A stretch of 64,000 bases of DNA, taken from positions 1 through 64,000 of the forward strand of contig CANTFL010000226.1 of assembly GCA_947650285.1 (NCBI GenBank). The letters run 5' to 3'. Below the pieces are notes generated by a model, which worked only from the letters and a program-made list of their open reading frames with translations, did not search any database and had not been told where the DNA came from. The position numbers and the translations under genes are program-made. The first letter of the stretch is position 1; every line of letters begins with the position of its first letter. This DNA comes from Hyaloperonospora brassicae (taxonomy: Eukaryota; Oomycota; Peronosporomycetes; Peronosporales; Peronosporaceae). This document shows, in pieces, positions 13,948 through 22,375 of the stretch.

Positions 13948-14598
13948 AAATATAGGGAATTGCTAAATTCACACCCCTTTTTCTTAGATTCACACCCTTC
14001 CTTCAAATCTTATATATATAAAAGGTTCGGAATCGCCGTTGGACAAAGACGAGTACTTTCTCTGCCACTTGGCTACGGGCGTCATCACACCCCTTTTCCT
14101 TCGATTCACAACATTTCTTCAAAATCCTATATATAGAAATTTTCACTTAAAAGGAACGGGCAATTAATTCGGCGTGAGCTGGTCTGGCGTTGGCGCTCTA
14201 TTCCAACCTTTGGTACGTTTACGGCACGTTGATCACATTTAAGGTAGACACGCTTTCCTGCAATCGAACTTTTAATCGTAACAACATAGCCTTGGCCACG
14301 TGCGATCGTCTGCACAGTATCCATAAGTTGCTACCGACTGGCATACTCAACCTCGGGAGGAGGAAGCATGTTATTGCGTGGTCCCCTATCAGTAAACGCT
14401 GGAGGAGCTAGACACAAGCGCGAGTAGTATCTAATGTATTTCTTACGTATTACTTACCAATTAATGGCCTAGATTATTGAGTAATACCTTTGTCAGAAAT
14501 CAAATCATAAAATGAATAGGGATTTTGTTATATGAATTTGAAGAAAGGTGTGAATCTAAGTAAACGGGGTGTGAATTTAGCAATTCTCTAAATATATT
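13948..14598. mobile_element. MULE-type element with terminal inverted repeats
   Basis: The left end (about 13948-14015) and the right end (about 14530-14597) are inverted copies of each other over roughly 60 bp with a few mismatches. Both contain GAATTGCTAAATTCACACCC and, further in, CTTAGATTCACACC. Part of the same motif recurs as a direct copy at 14085-14135, and a further copy lies at 28766-28825. The interior has a minus-strand remnant like the N-terminal region of oomycete Mutator-like transposases. The size of about 650 bp means it is a non-autonomous deletion derivative. I could not identify a clean 8-9 bp target duplication. Confidence 0.55.
14127..14324 (-). pseudogene. MULE transposase N-terminal fragment
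   Basis: A 65-codon minus-strand frame reads GYVVTIKSSIAGKRVYLKCD and then, about 25 residues on, SSRRINCPF. This is the arrangement (G-Y-x-V ... Y-x-C-D-R ... R-x-x-C-P-F) of the FAR1-like N-terminal segment in Mutator-like transposases common in Phytophthora genomes. The DDE catalytic region and SWIM zinc finger are absent, so the piece is inactive. Its position between the terminal inverted repeats supports the MULE assignment. It could instead be a fragment of a domesticated FAR1-like gene, but the flanking inverted repeats make that less likely. Confidence 0.45.
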
Positions 14599-14629
14599 GC
14601 TTTGCTATTTGTCGAATTGCTGAACCGCG

Positions 14630-15203
14630 CCACGCCTTTTGTCAATTCAACACAAGGTTGTGTGCCGCTGACGTCACGTACACGTGTCATGAGGAAGCGC
14701 GACCAAGACAATACGTAGGAGATAGTAGTTTAATTCAGTTAGATTAAGACGAAAGATGATTTGGTAAGAAAATAACTATATTGAATAACAGTTCTACTTT
14801 TCCCTCGAAGCTTTATTTCGAGGGAAAATAACTATATTAAATATCAGATTTACTTTTCCCTCGAAGCTTTGTTTCGAGGGAAAAATAGAACTGTTATTTA
14901 ATATAGTTATTTTCTTACCAAATCATCTTTCGTCTTAATCTAACTGAATTAAACTACTATCTCCTATGTGGGTCTTCTGTCCACCACCCATTGCGCGCGT
15001 CCAGCAGCGATTGGTAATTAAATTGGTTGATGTACACGGTACATCAACCAAGATGTGGACCCCTCATCGGATATTGCCCTTAGAGGTAATATTCCGCCAA
15101 CATCATTTTTCTCGGGTGATGTTGATTGAATTAATCAAAAAAGATAATATTCAAAAATTGGTAATTTCGTACCAATATTTATGTAACGGGCTCAGCCCAT
15201 AAC
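14630..15203 (-). repeat. Diverged Gypsy LTR related to family A
   Basis: Read on the minus strand, it starts TGTTATGGGCTGAGCCCGTT at 15203 and follows the same order of landmarks as the family A LTRs: two hairpins, a GCGCGC block, a short element resembling acagttctacttttcc, an ACGTGT/ACGTACA block and a distal stem-loop. Primary sequence is poorly conserved but the hairpins are kept with different stem sequences (15025-15049 and 15098-15124). The distal end near 14630 is unclear and no target duplication was found. The LTR abuts the 3' end of the uronate-isomerase-like gene. A 251-bp palindrome (14716-14966) lies inside it. Confidence 0.5.
14716..14966. repeat. 251-bp palindrome inside an LTR
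   Basis: About 95 nt at 14716-14810 are repeated in inverse orientation at about 14873-14966 with only two or three mismatches. The centre contains two further copies of a small cccTCGAAgC...TTCGAggg stem-loop. The left arm has the opposite orientation to the surrounding LTR landmarks and the right arm the same orientation, so this looks like an inverted duplication of one internal LTR segment. A transcript through it would fold into a long hairpin. Confidence 0.8.
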
Positions 15204-16270
15204 AAGAGTGGCTCCACTGGTAAATGAGCTCGTCCAGTACACGCGCGTCCGAGTGCTGGCTCGTGAACGCTGTGCAGGATCTCGATACGCATCCGTGTGA
15301 GCTCTTCAATGATCGACGGGTTGTTGCAGTACCACCGGCAGCCATACAGATGCAGGTTCCGGAACTTGTTGGTCGCCACGGTCACTTCGTGCTGGTTCAC
15401 GCGCGAGACAAACGCGGCCAGAAACTTTACTTTGGGAAAGTTACGGTACAGCTTGATCAACAAGTCCACGTTGCTCGGCTTCACTCCGTCGCCAGCCACA
15501 CCATAACGAGCATTAATCGGACGCACGCTGTCAAACTTAAGCGCAATCGGCAGCTTCTTCTTTTCAGCCAGCGGCAGCAGCACTTGGAGCAGCATTTCCG
15601 CACCATCAGGCAGCTCATTTGTACCAGCAGAAGCAGACGCATTCTCATCCAGGTACTCGAAGGAAATGGGCACGCTAGCCATGAAGTACTCGGGCTTTAT
15701 AATGTCGACCCACTTCTCCAGAAGCAAACGTACACCCGCGAGCGTATGTGATAACTTGAACACGTCCAGCGTCGGGCTGATGGACGCCCAATCGCCAAGC
15801 AGGATCTGGTCTACCCGCAGAGCCGAACGGAAGTATTTGCACGACCATGCAGGCGGCGGCGTGGTTGTGGCTGGATTAACCAGCCAGTGTCGGGCCTCCT
15901 CCGGTTCAAACGGGATGTTGGTCATCACCGCGTACTTGAAACCAGCTAGGCGGAACACCGTGTCCACGTACTCCTCGGCATCCTTCTGCTTGAACCATTT
16001 CTGGATAGCAGACAGGTCACGTCTCGCCACAACGTGGTCCAGACCCAACAAGTGCAGCGTCGTCAGTACTCCGCGGCAAGCCTCCGACACAGGAGAGCGG
16101 TCCACGAACAGGTGCTGCCAGTCGAGACCAGCCTGCTCGCGGCCTTCTACTTCTCCAAGCGAACCCACAGCTTCGACCTCAATCTTCTCCGTCAACACTC
16201 TGCCATCGGTTTGAACGACGTCCACTTCGTACAGACCCGGTGCTGCGAAAGGCGCAACGGAATGTTTCAT
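15179..16270 (-). pseudogene. Uronate-isomerase-like protein, broken 3' end
   Basis: The 363-codon frame resembles the uronate isomerase-like amidohydrolase family. It has HLFVDRSPVSEACRGVLTTL near residue 55, then KFDSVRPINARYGVAGDGV, and CRWYCNNPSIIEELTRMRIE near the C-terminus. Near 15274 the family reading leaves this frame and resumes in the next one (SQHSDARVLDELIYQWSHS), consistent with a small indel. Directly after WSHS, at 15203, the sequence becomes the end of a Gypsy LTR, so the last residues are lost. The metal-binding His-x-His segment normally found near the N-terminus of the fold is not visible. The frame's ATG is preceded by a stop. An alternative start at 16368 joined by a 92-nt intron (16334-16243: GTAACG donor, CTGAC branch-like motif, CGCAG acceptor) reads in frame. 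Probably a decayed host metabolic gene. Confidence 0.65.
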
Positions 16271-16647
16271 TTATCTCGTGCGCGTGCACGCAAGTGTCAG
16301 AAGACATTGACCGAGAAGTGTCTAGCCGCGTTACCGGTTGGCAGACAGGACTTCTCACTCGCTGCCATGCTGAGCGAGAATCGAGACTTGTATTGGCTAC
16401 ATGCTACCTCACAGCCGAGTTTCGCATGTGTAGGGCAAGACGGTGTCCAGAACGACACTGCAATGATGCCCAGACGGACGTGTGGACTAAAGAATCGGAA
16501 CCTGAGGATGCACAACCATGTAAAACCAGTCATCACGAGTTACATCAGCAACCGATCAGGGGCAACAACATGAGAATGGAAGCGAAATTGATTCGTACAA
16601 TTAAGATTCGATAAGTCTCCAAACTTAACAACACGCCACTCCTTGAC
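16271..16647. other. Spacer between isomerase-like gene and effector 1
   Basis: It contains the possible first exon of the isomerase-like gene (16368-16335, minus strand) and its promoter side, followed by the 3' flank of effector 1. Several overlapping plus-strand reading frames here have no domain and look like chance frames. Confidence 0.3.
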
Positions 16648-17259
16648 TTACCCGTTTTTAACGAGTGAGTTTTGTACCTTTTGCAGCTGCTCCACATGTT
16701 GTTCAATCCATTCTTGGTATGCTCCATAGCCTTTAGTCTTTTGCACAGCTTCATCGGCGGTTCCACGACCAAGGCCTCGTTCAAGGATTCTCATTTGGGC
16801 TTTCAGGTATATAGACGGAGAGGTTTTAGCACGGACAAGCTCCTTAAATTCATGCATTTGGTCCTTCGTTGTCAAGCGAAGCAAGATATCCATTGTACTT
16901 TCGATGTCAGCGTTGACGGCCTTGACTTCCGGACTCTCACTAGCCATAAATTTTAGCCACCACCATCCCGACGTTCCAGCAGTTTGCTTATTCGATACCG
17001 CTTTGGCCAAGAGTGGCATAGCCATGTCTGCTACATCGCCCGCCACGTTCGTGAGAGCTTTGACCCTTTCCTCACTGTCATTACTGTCATTACTGTCTCC
17101 CTCTTCAGCACCTCTGATGTTCTTCAATTTCGATGGAGCGTATGCGTCCAGGTCCGACGGCGTCGCCTTGGTCGACTCTGCAGAGACATGCGCCGACAGG
17201 GCGTTGCCACTAGCAGACACGACGAGCGCGAGCACGAGGAGCGAAACGATTTTGACCAT
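16648..17259 (-). CDS. Secreted RXLR-like effector 1
   Basis: A 203-residue protein with an N-terminal signal peptide (basic MVK, then a Leu/Val/Ala-rich core, cleavage expected around residues 20-23). A low-complexity segment follows with KNIR at 46-49 and SEER at 62-65. This matches the RXLR-dEER layout of oomycete host-targeted effectors with K for the first R and I for L. The C-terminal part is charged and helical, with a Trp-rich patch (GWWWLKF near residue 98) and a late YQEW that could belong to a WY-like fold. The protein is expected to be secreted and perhaps delivered to plant cells; the target is unknown. The start is fixed by the signal peptide and by the paralogue at 46057-46686 (MVKI.. 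and a shared PLLA segment). No intron or break is seen. Confidence 0.75.
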   Translation of the reverse strand: MVKIVSLLVLALVVSASGNALSAHVSAESTKATPSDLDAYAPSKLKNIRGAEEGDSNDSNDSEERVKALTNVAGDVADMAMPLLAKAVSNKQTAGTSGWWWLKFMASESPEVKAVNADIESTMDILLRLTTKDQMHEFKELVRAKTSPSIYLKAQMRILERGLGRGTADEAVQKTKGYGAYQEWIEQHVEQLQKVQNSLVKNG

Positions 17260-17999
17260 AGTGGTAGAAAGTGTGTCGGTTGGTGAAAAACAGGGGCTCT
17301 AGCGATGCGAAGTTGCTTGCGAATCAAATTCAAAAGTGAGGAAGGCGCTCTGATCTTAAAACTGTAGGCGAAAAAGGTCTAGACGGATGGTGTCACAGAG
17401 CACATTGCCTCCACAGACGAGCTTGCTGGCGCGACCGTCTGGCTCTATTCCCCAAATTTGGGCTCCTGTAGCCTATCCACAGCTGTAGCCAGCACGCACA
17501 GAACAGGATGGGAACCAGATGGTGTGTTGCGTTTCTCCTATCGCGTCACTACTTGTCCAAATTTTCTAGTTCGAAGTGTTGTTATGAACGTTCCAAAACA
17601 AAGTTTGACGGTGAATAGATCCGGTTACACGGGTGATTCGTCTTAAAAGACTCAACGTCGGATTGCCATCGTTGCCTATCTGCGCGAACGAAGCAGCTGT
17701 TGGTGCAGTGCTAGCTGCAAGGCGCTTGTACTACACCATCAGCGATTTGAACAAGGTTTTCGTCACTTTCGTTCGATTGTAACAGGTTTCTAAGAGCGAT
17801 CTGCGGCATTGCGAGGTCCAGTTGCAATATTCGTGCAATAGGTCATGCGTGCACATCATTTCGGTCAATGATTGTCGAGATGTTTATGAGCGCATAGTTG
17901 CGTAAGCTCATGTTGTGGTCACCACTAGACTTGATACAAAGTACTACTAAACGTCGTCTGAGCGTCACATGTGTGCGGTTTAAGGTGATGTAAGAACGC
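17260..17999 (-). promoter_or_regulatory. Effector upstream repeat, copy 2 (proximal part)
   Basis: 5' flank of effector 1. From 17517 on it closely matches 1-480, and its proximal part more loosely matches the flank of effector 2 near 46985-47240. At 17999 the repeat is interrupted by the family A Gypsy element and resumes at 25990. The insertion separates the initiator and proximal promoter from about 200 bp or more of conserved upstream DNA. Confidence 0.65.
17319..17339 (-). promoter_or_regulatory. Initiator-like core promoter of effector 1
   Basis: The minus strand reads TCACTTTTGAATTTGATTCGC, ending 60 nt upstream of the ATG. It resembles the oomycete initiator consensus (GCTCATTYYNCAWTTT type) and is almost the same as the motif at 46795-46815 in front of effector 2, although the DNA between motif and ATG differs between the genes. 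Confidence 0.5.
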
Positions 18000-18392
18000 T
18001 GTAACGGGGTAGCCCGTTAAATGGAATTGTCACTTTAAAGAAAGACTGACAATAAAAATTTTTAATTTGAATATTCTTTGAACAATATCACCAAAGTGGT
18101 GATATTGAAGGGTCGACCAAAGGGTCTGCTCATTGGTTGATATCTCGATGATATCAACCCACCAATCGCCGCAAGGCGCGCGCAATGAGTGGTGACGAGA
18201 CGTCACCATACACTCAGATATATTAGTATAATTGAATTAAGTCAAACGAAGAGACAGTAGTTTAAAGATTTAATTCTATTAATATAACAGTTCTACTTTT
18301 ACCCTACCTACGCTTCCTCGCTTGCCACGTGTACGTCCGTCGGGGCACCCAAAACCCTTGCGTTGAGTTACGCAAGGGTGTGCCCCGTTACA
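18000..18392 (+). repeat. Family A 5' LTR
   Basis: 393 bp with TGTAACGGGG / CCCCGTTACA inverted ends. Contains strong hairpins at 18083-18107 (caatatcacc arm) and 18135-18159 (ggttgatatc arm) and a cccttgcgt / acgcaaggg stem-loop near the 3' end. It differs from its partner LTR at 25598-25989 at many positions, more than expected for a pair joined by a perfect target duplication. Confidence 0.85.
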
Positions 18393-18394
18393 CC

Positions 18395-18410
18395 TGGTAG
18401 CACTTTGTAG
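18395..18410 (+). promoter_or_regulatory. Primer binding site of family A
   Basis: TGGTAGCACTTTGTAG begins two bases after the 5' LTR. TGGTAGC.. would pair with a tRNA ending ..GCTACCA, as initiator methionine tRNAs do in several eukaryotes. The tRNA identity is inferred. Families B and C have nearly the same site, TGGTAGCACTTG and a mutated form. Confidence 0.6.
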
Positions 18411-18436
18411 TCCTTCCAAGGACCACAACATCCAAC

Positions 18437-19591
18437 ATGAACATGTTGGATGATGAAGAGACCTTTCACACCACGCGTGAAGGGTTTAGCCATTCGAGTG
18501 ACATCGAATGGATTGCGGTAGAACGAATGAGTTCTACCTTAGGCGAGTTCGCCATTAGCGCCATGTTGGAGTCTCTAGACGGAGACCAAAAACATGCCGC
18601 TATAGCCAAGTTCATTCAAAATGAACTTGCTCTCGAGAGGGAGAAAGTAGCCTTGCTTCACCAGCAAGGCTCTCAACAGGCCGAGCAGTTGAGAGAACTC
18701 GGTGCTCAACAGACGGAGCTGTTGAGACAGCAGCAATTCCATGCTGCTGTGGGCGGGACGGCGCATGCGCGTCGTCCCGAGGTCATAAAAGTTGACATCT
18801 CCAAGTACAGTGGAGTCCCGGAGGACTCCCTGTTACTATGGTTTGTCGAACTCGACAGAGCCCTAAGGGCTCGTTGTGTCGAAGATGAGCAAATGAAACT
18901 CACATTTGCTCAGACCCACTTGGCAGGGCGTGCCAAAACTTGGTCCCTGGGACTCGAGAGTAGCGACCCAAACGTGTTTAGGTCGCTAGATGACTTCAAG
19001 TCCCGGCTCAGACAAACGTTTGAGCCGCCACGTGCTGAGTTCAGGGCTCGTTCAGAGCTCCTGAAACTCAAGCAGGGTAAGCGTGATGTGCACGCTTACG
19101 CACAACATATACGACTCCTTGCGAGTAGTATAACTGCCAACCCTGTCCATGAACACACGTTGATTACGGTGTTCATGCAAGGGCTCGCAGAAGGGCCCGT
19201 CAGGAGCCATCTGTTCCGCCTTGAGCTGAATACGCTTGAAGAAGCGATATCAGCCGCGGAACAGGAAGACTTTAGCATGAGACAGGCTCATGCTAGCTCA
19301 AACTCTTATCGTCCACCGAGACGACAAGAGATCGGAGGTCCAGAACCAATGGACCTCTGTTATGTTGAGAGCGAGAGACCTCGCTCTTCTAACAACAAGC
19401 GATTGCAGAGGTGCAATCGCTGTCAGAAGTTAGGGCACTACGCATACGAGTGTAGTGCTCCACGTCCAGTACCAAACATTACTGAGCGAAATGGACGACC
19501 ATTCGCCAGAAAGGGCAATGGGCGTGGGTCCAGCGCTGTTGCGAAGCCGCAACAGCGAGACGGACCATCAAAAAATGGTCGGGGTCAGTAG
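18437..19591 (+). CDS. gag: Family A Gag polyprotein
   Basis: 384 residues. An acidic N-terminus is followed by a Gln/Leu/Glu-rich likely coiled coil at about residues 65-100, then the Gag capsid-like region (FSLDDFKSRLRQTF-type motifs around 180-195). A basic region follows with one CCHC zinc knuckle, CNRCQKLGHYAYEC, at about 326-339. The C-terminus is basic and Gly/Arg-rich. This is the RNA-binding structural protein of the retrotransposon particle. The first ATG after the primer binding site is used, and the same start region exists in the copy at 45064. The stop codon lies inside a perfect hairpin (19586-19609). It is the only fully open gene of the element. Protease begins 51 nt later in another frame, so expression as Gag-Pol would need frameshifting or the frames have decayed. 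Confidence 0.8.
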   Translation: MNMLDDEETFHTTREGFSHSSDIEWIAVERMSSTLGEFAISAMLESLDGDQKHAAIAKFIQNELALEREKVALLHQQGSQQAEQLRELGAQQTELLRQQQFHAAVGGTAHARRPEVIKVDISKYSGVPEDSLLLWFVELDRALRARCVEDEQMKLTFAQTHLAGRAKTWSLGLESSDPNVFRSLDDFKSRLRQTFEPPRAEFRARSELLKLKQGKRDVHAYAQHIRLLASSITANPVHEHTLITVFMQGLAEGPVRSHLFRLELNTLEEAISAAEQEDFSMRQAHASSNSYRPPRRQEIGGPEPMDLCYVESERPRSSNNKRLQRCNRCQKLGHYAYECSAPRPVPNITERNGRPFARKGNGRGSSAVAKPQQRDGPSKNGRGQ

Positions 19592-19641
19592 GGGCGGAGC
19601 GCCCTACTGATCCAGCAACCTCAAGAGAATTTGCAAATCTC

Positions 19642-20556
19642 TTGACGAAAGTTGCTCCAGATACACAATCATTGTGTGTCTCTGCACCTGGTGATGACGT
19701 TTCGCTCATCACCTTGAAGTTGGAAGCGACAAATGATTTGTCGCTTCGTGCCCTAGTAGACTGTGGGGCGTCGAACAACTTTGTCCGTCGCCAGTCACTG
19801 GACGATCGTAGGCTCAAGTTCGTTGAGCGCGACATTCCCCTCACGAGGATGACGGTGCGCCTTGCAACAGGCGCATCGATTACCGTTGAGAAACGTGTAG
19901 TAGGAATCCACTACACGTTAGAGGGCAAACAGTACGATGATGATTACATCGTACTAGATCTGGATGACAAATTTGATGTCATCCTGGGATTACCTTGGCT
20001 CAGAAAGTACGAGCCAAGGGTGAGCTGGCAGCATCGATCCGTGAAGATGCCTGCCTCTTGTTCATCAGATGGCCATCTGATGAACGTCTTGGAGCGTCCA
20101 CAAGCGTGTGGATGTACTGCGAGTGAGTGCGATGGCCTCACTTGCGGTTCGGTCGTTCGCACGACCGCACAAGATCGCAGTGTAGTTGATCACTACACTG
20201 TGGAGCAAGCTCCCGGCGGCTGTACGGAAGTACAGGCGGAGCCGAAGGTCCACCACTTGAATAAGTCGAGTGGACCGGGACATGGATGCATGCCTAGCGG
20301 GCAGCATCTTAGAAGAAAGAAGTCTGTTGTCCCCAAGGGGCAACATGAAAATCCTAGGTCGACTGGAGGATCGACCATAGAGGATCGGTACCTCACTGTG
20401 GTTGCACAGCCACAGTCGGAAGACGTCGAGAGAATAAGTCCCCACGTACTTGAGGAAGGAATTCCTCAAGAGTCACTAGCTGAAGGACTAGGCCTTCAGC
20501 AACCTGTGGAAGCAAGTTCCCAGGAAGAAACCGAGACGTTGAACGTCTTGGTATAA
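19642..20556 (+). pseudogene. pol: Family A Pol: aspartic protease segment
   Basis: A 304-codon frame with the retropepsin active site written ALVDCGASNNFVRR near residue 35 (D-C-G instead of the usual D-S/T-G) and the later ILGLPWLRKYEP motif typical of Gypsy proteases at about 115. The second half is a low-complexity linker to reverse transcriptase. It stops at 20556, and the downstream pol continues in different frames (20597-20866, then 20889 on). It would cut Gag-Pol during particle maturation. The corresponding segment at 43078-43858 is close in sequence, also with DCGAS, so the Cys belongs to the family and is not damage in this copy. Confidence 0.65.
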
Positions 20557-20596
20557 TGACGGATCAAGTGTAGGCGCTTATACGCTTGATCTGATT

Positions 20597-21833
20597 GTGC
20601 CACCGAAGTTGACTTCGGAGATAACTCAGTTGCCAACACTAGAACCGAAACGGTTCTTGCGTGATCTGCGTAGTGGCAAAGTCAAGCAGATCTGCATACT
20701 CGTCACAGAGGATGAGTATGTGGCCGATATTCGGTCGGCAACAGTATTTGCTGAGAACGAACGGGTTCTCAGCAGATCATCGATGGACGAAAGTGTCCTC
20801 GATGACTCGGATCGAGCGATACACGTCTCAATCCTGGGAGTCGCTTCATGCAAATCATTTTTATAAGGATTTGATCGAATTCTAGGATGTGTTTCCTAGA
20901 TCTGTATGTTACGAGTTGCCTAAGGACAAAGGCACTAGACACGATATCGAGCTCAAACCGGGCTCGAAATATTGTGTCATGAAGCAGTGGCCACTGCCTC
21001 GTGAACAAGTGATAGCGATCGACAAGTTCTTTGCCGATCGCTTAGCAGCGAGCCATGTGAGGGAATCAACATCCTCTCACAGCTCTCTGACCTTCTGTGT
21101 GCGAAAGGCCACAGGAGGATGGCGGATAGTGCACGCATTCAACAATTTGAATGCTGCAACGGTACCGGCTCGGACGCCGATACCGAGGAAGGACGTAATC
21201 ATAGATGGTATGTCAAAGAGTACCATCTTTTCGTCCATGGATCTGATGGATGGCTTCTATCAGATCCTGATGCGTGAACGGGACGTCCCGTTCACGGCAG
21301 TGAGTACCCCCAGCGGGATGCTGTGGGAGTGGCTAGTGATGCCACAGGGGCTGAGTAATGCCCCTGCTACTTTCAACAGATGTGTTACAAATCTGTTAAG
21401 ACCGGTGCGAGACTTCGCACCGAGTTACTTCGACGATGTGTTCGTCCATAGTCGGGCTATGGATGAAAGGACGGACGTTGAAGTTCACAGAACTCACGTT
21501 CGTCAGGTTCGTCAACTTATGCGCAAATATAAGTTGTACGCCAACCTCAAGAAGTGTATATTCGCGGCTAGCGAAATACCACTTCTTGGGTGCATCGTGG
21601 GTAAACACGGCGTACGCCCTGATCCCGAAAAGATCAAGGCGATCACCGACTGGCCAGTGCCAGTCGATGTCAAGGGGCTAAGGAAGTTCCTTGGCTTAGC
21701 GGCGTACTTGCACATGTATTCGCGCAATTACGCCGGGATGACTGTTCATCTTTCTTGCTTGCTCAAGATAAATGTCAAGTGGTCATGGAACGCTGAGTGC
21801 CAGCGTCGGTTAAAGGTATCAAGCAAAGCTTGA
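20597..21833 (+). pseudogene. pol: Family A Pol: reverse transcriptase
   Basis: Two frames: a short piece at 20597-20866 and the main RT domain at 20889-21833. RT motifs in order are FSSMDLMDGFYQILM (motif A with catalytic Asp), VMPQGLSNAPATFNR, and YFDDVFVHS (motif C, the Y-x-D-D box, intact), then the connection region ending FLGLAAYLH. A 5-nt difference from the copy at 42676-42993 near 20800 shifts the frame, and an in-frame TAG at 20883-20885 is created by a hairpin-arm change (see findings). Function: copies the element RNA into DNA. Catalytic motifs are present but the reading frame is broken at least twice, so this copy is inactive. Confidence 0.75.
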
Positions 21834-22264
21834 TGCAGTCGCCGATCTTGGCGATTGCAGATCAGGAGAGACCATTTTATGTGGTCTGTGACGCCAGCGA
21901 TTTTGCAATCGGCTGTGCGTTAATGCAGTTCGATGCAGATGGCGCGGAGCGCGTCATCTGTTATCAGTCGCGTCAGCTGCAAGCCGCTGAGCGCAATTAC
22001 CCAGTGCATGACAAGGAACTCCTTGCCATGAAATATGTACTGGCTAAGTTTCGCGTCTATCTCTTGGGAGATAGACCGTTCATCGTGTATACCGACCATG
22101 CGTCACTACGCACGGCCGTAAACATCCCACATCTCTCGCAAAGGATGGCGAGGTGGCTGTCTTTCTTCGCGGAGTATAACTTCTCCGTGGAGTATAAACC
22201 AGGACGACTAAACGTCGTCGCTGATGCTCTTTCACGCCGGCCCGATTTCGAGCCGGACGCATAA
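21797..22264 (+). pseudogene. pol: Family A Pol: RNase H
   Basis: A 155-codon frame overlapping the end of the RT frame by 36 nt in another phase. The four acidic positions expected of Gypsy RNase H are visible: VVCDASDFAIG, HDKELLAMK, YTDHASLR and VVADALSRR. The ISQRMARW-type segment (LSQRMARWLSFFAEY) lies before the last. It degrades template RNA during reverse transcription. The frame change from RT (phase of 20889) to RNase H (phase of 21797) points to an indel near 21800. Confidence 0.7.
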
Positions 22265-22375
22265 CCAAACAGTGAGGATAAGCCAACTGTTGCGACACTG
22301 CCAGTCAGTGTCCCGTCGTCAAGTTTACTTGACGACGTACGAAAGGCATAAGCAGAAGATAAGGATCTTCTGCGA

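Noticed and set aside
15224..16214. Plus-strand reading frames of 175-182 codons
   Set aside because: They lie opposite the uronate-isomerase-like gene, have no domain and have low-quality composition. They are shadows of the minus-strand codon bias.
19479..20469. Minus-strand frames of 121-134 codons in gag and protease of family A
   Set aside because: Frames on both strands are favoured here because short inverted repeats make the two strands alike. No domain seen. Not counted with the 3' antisense region.
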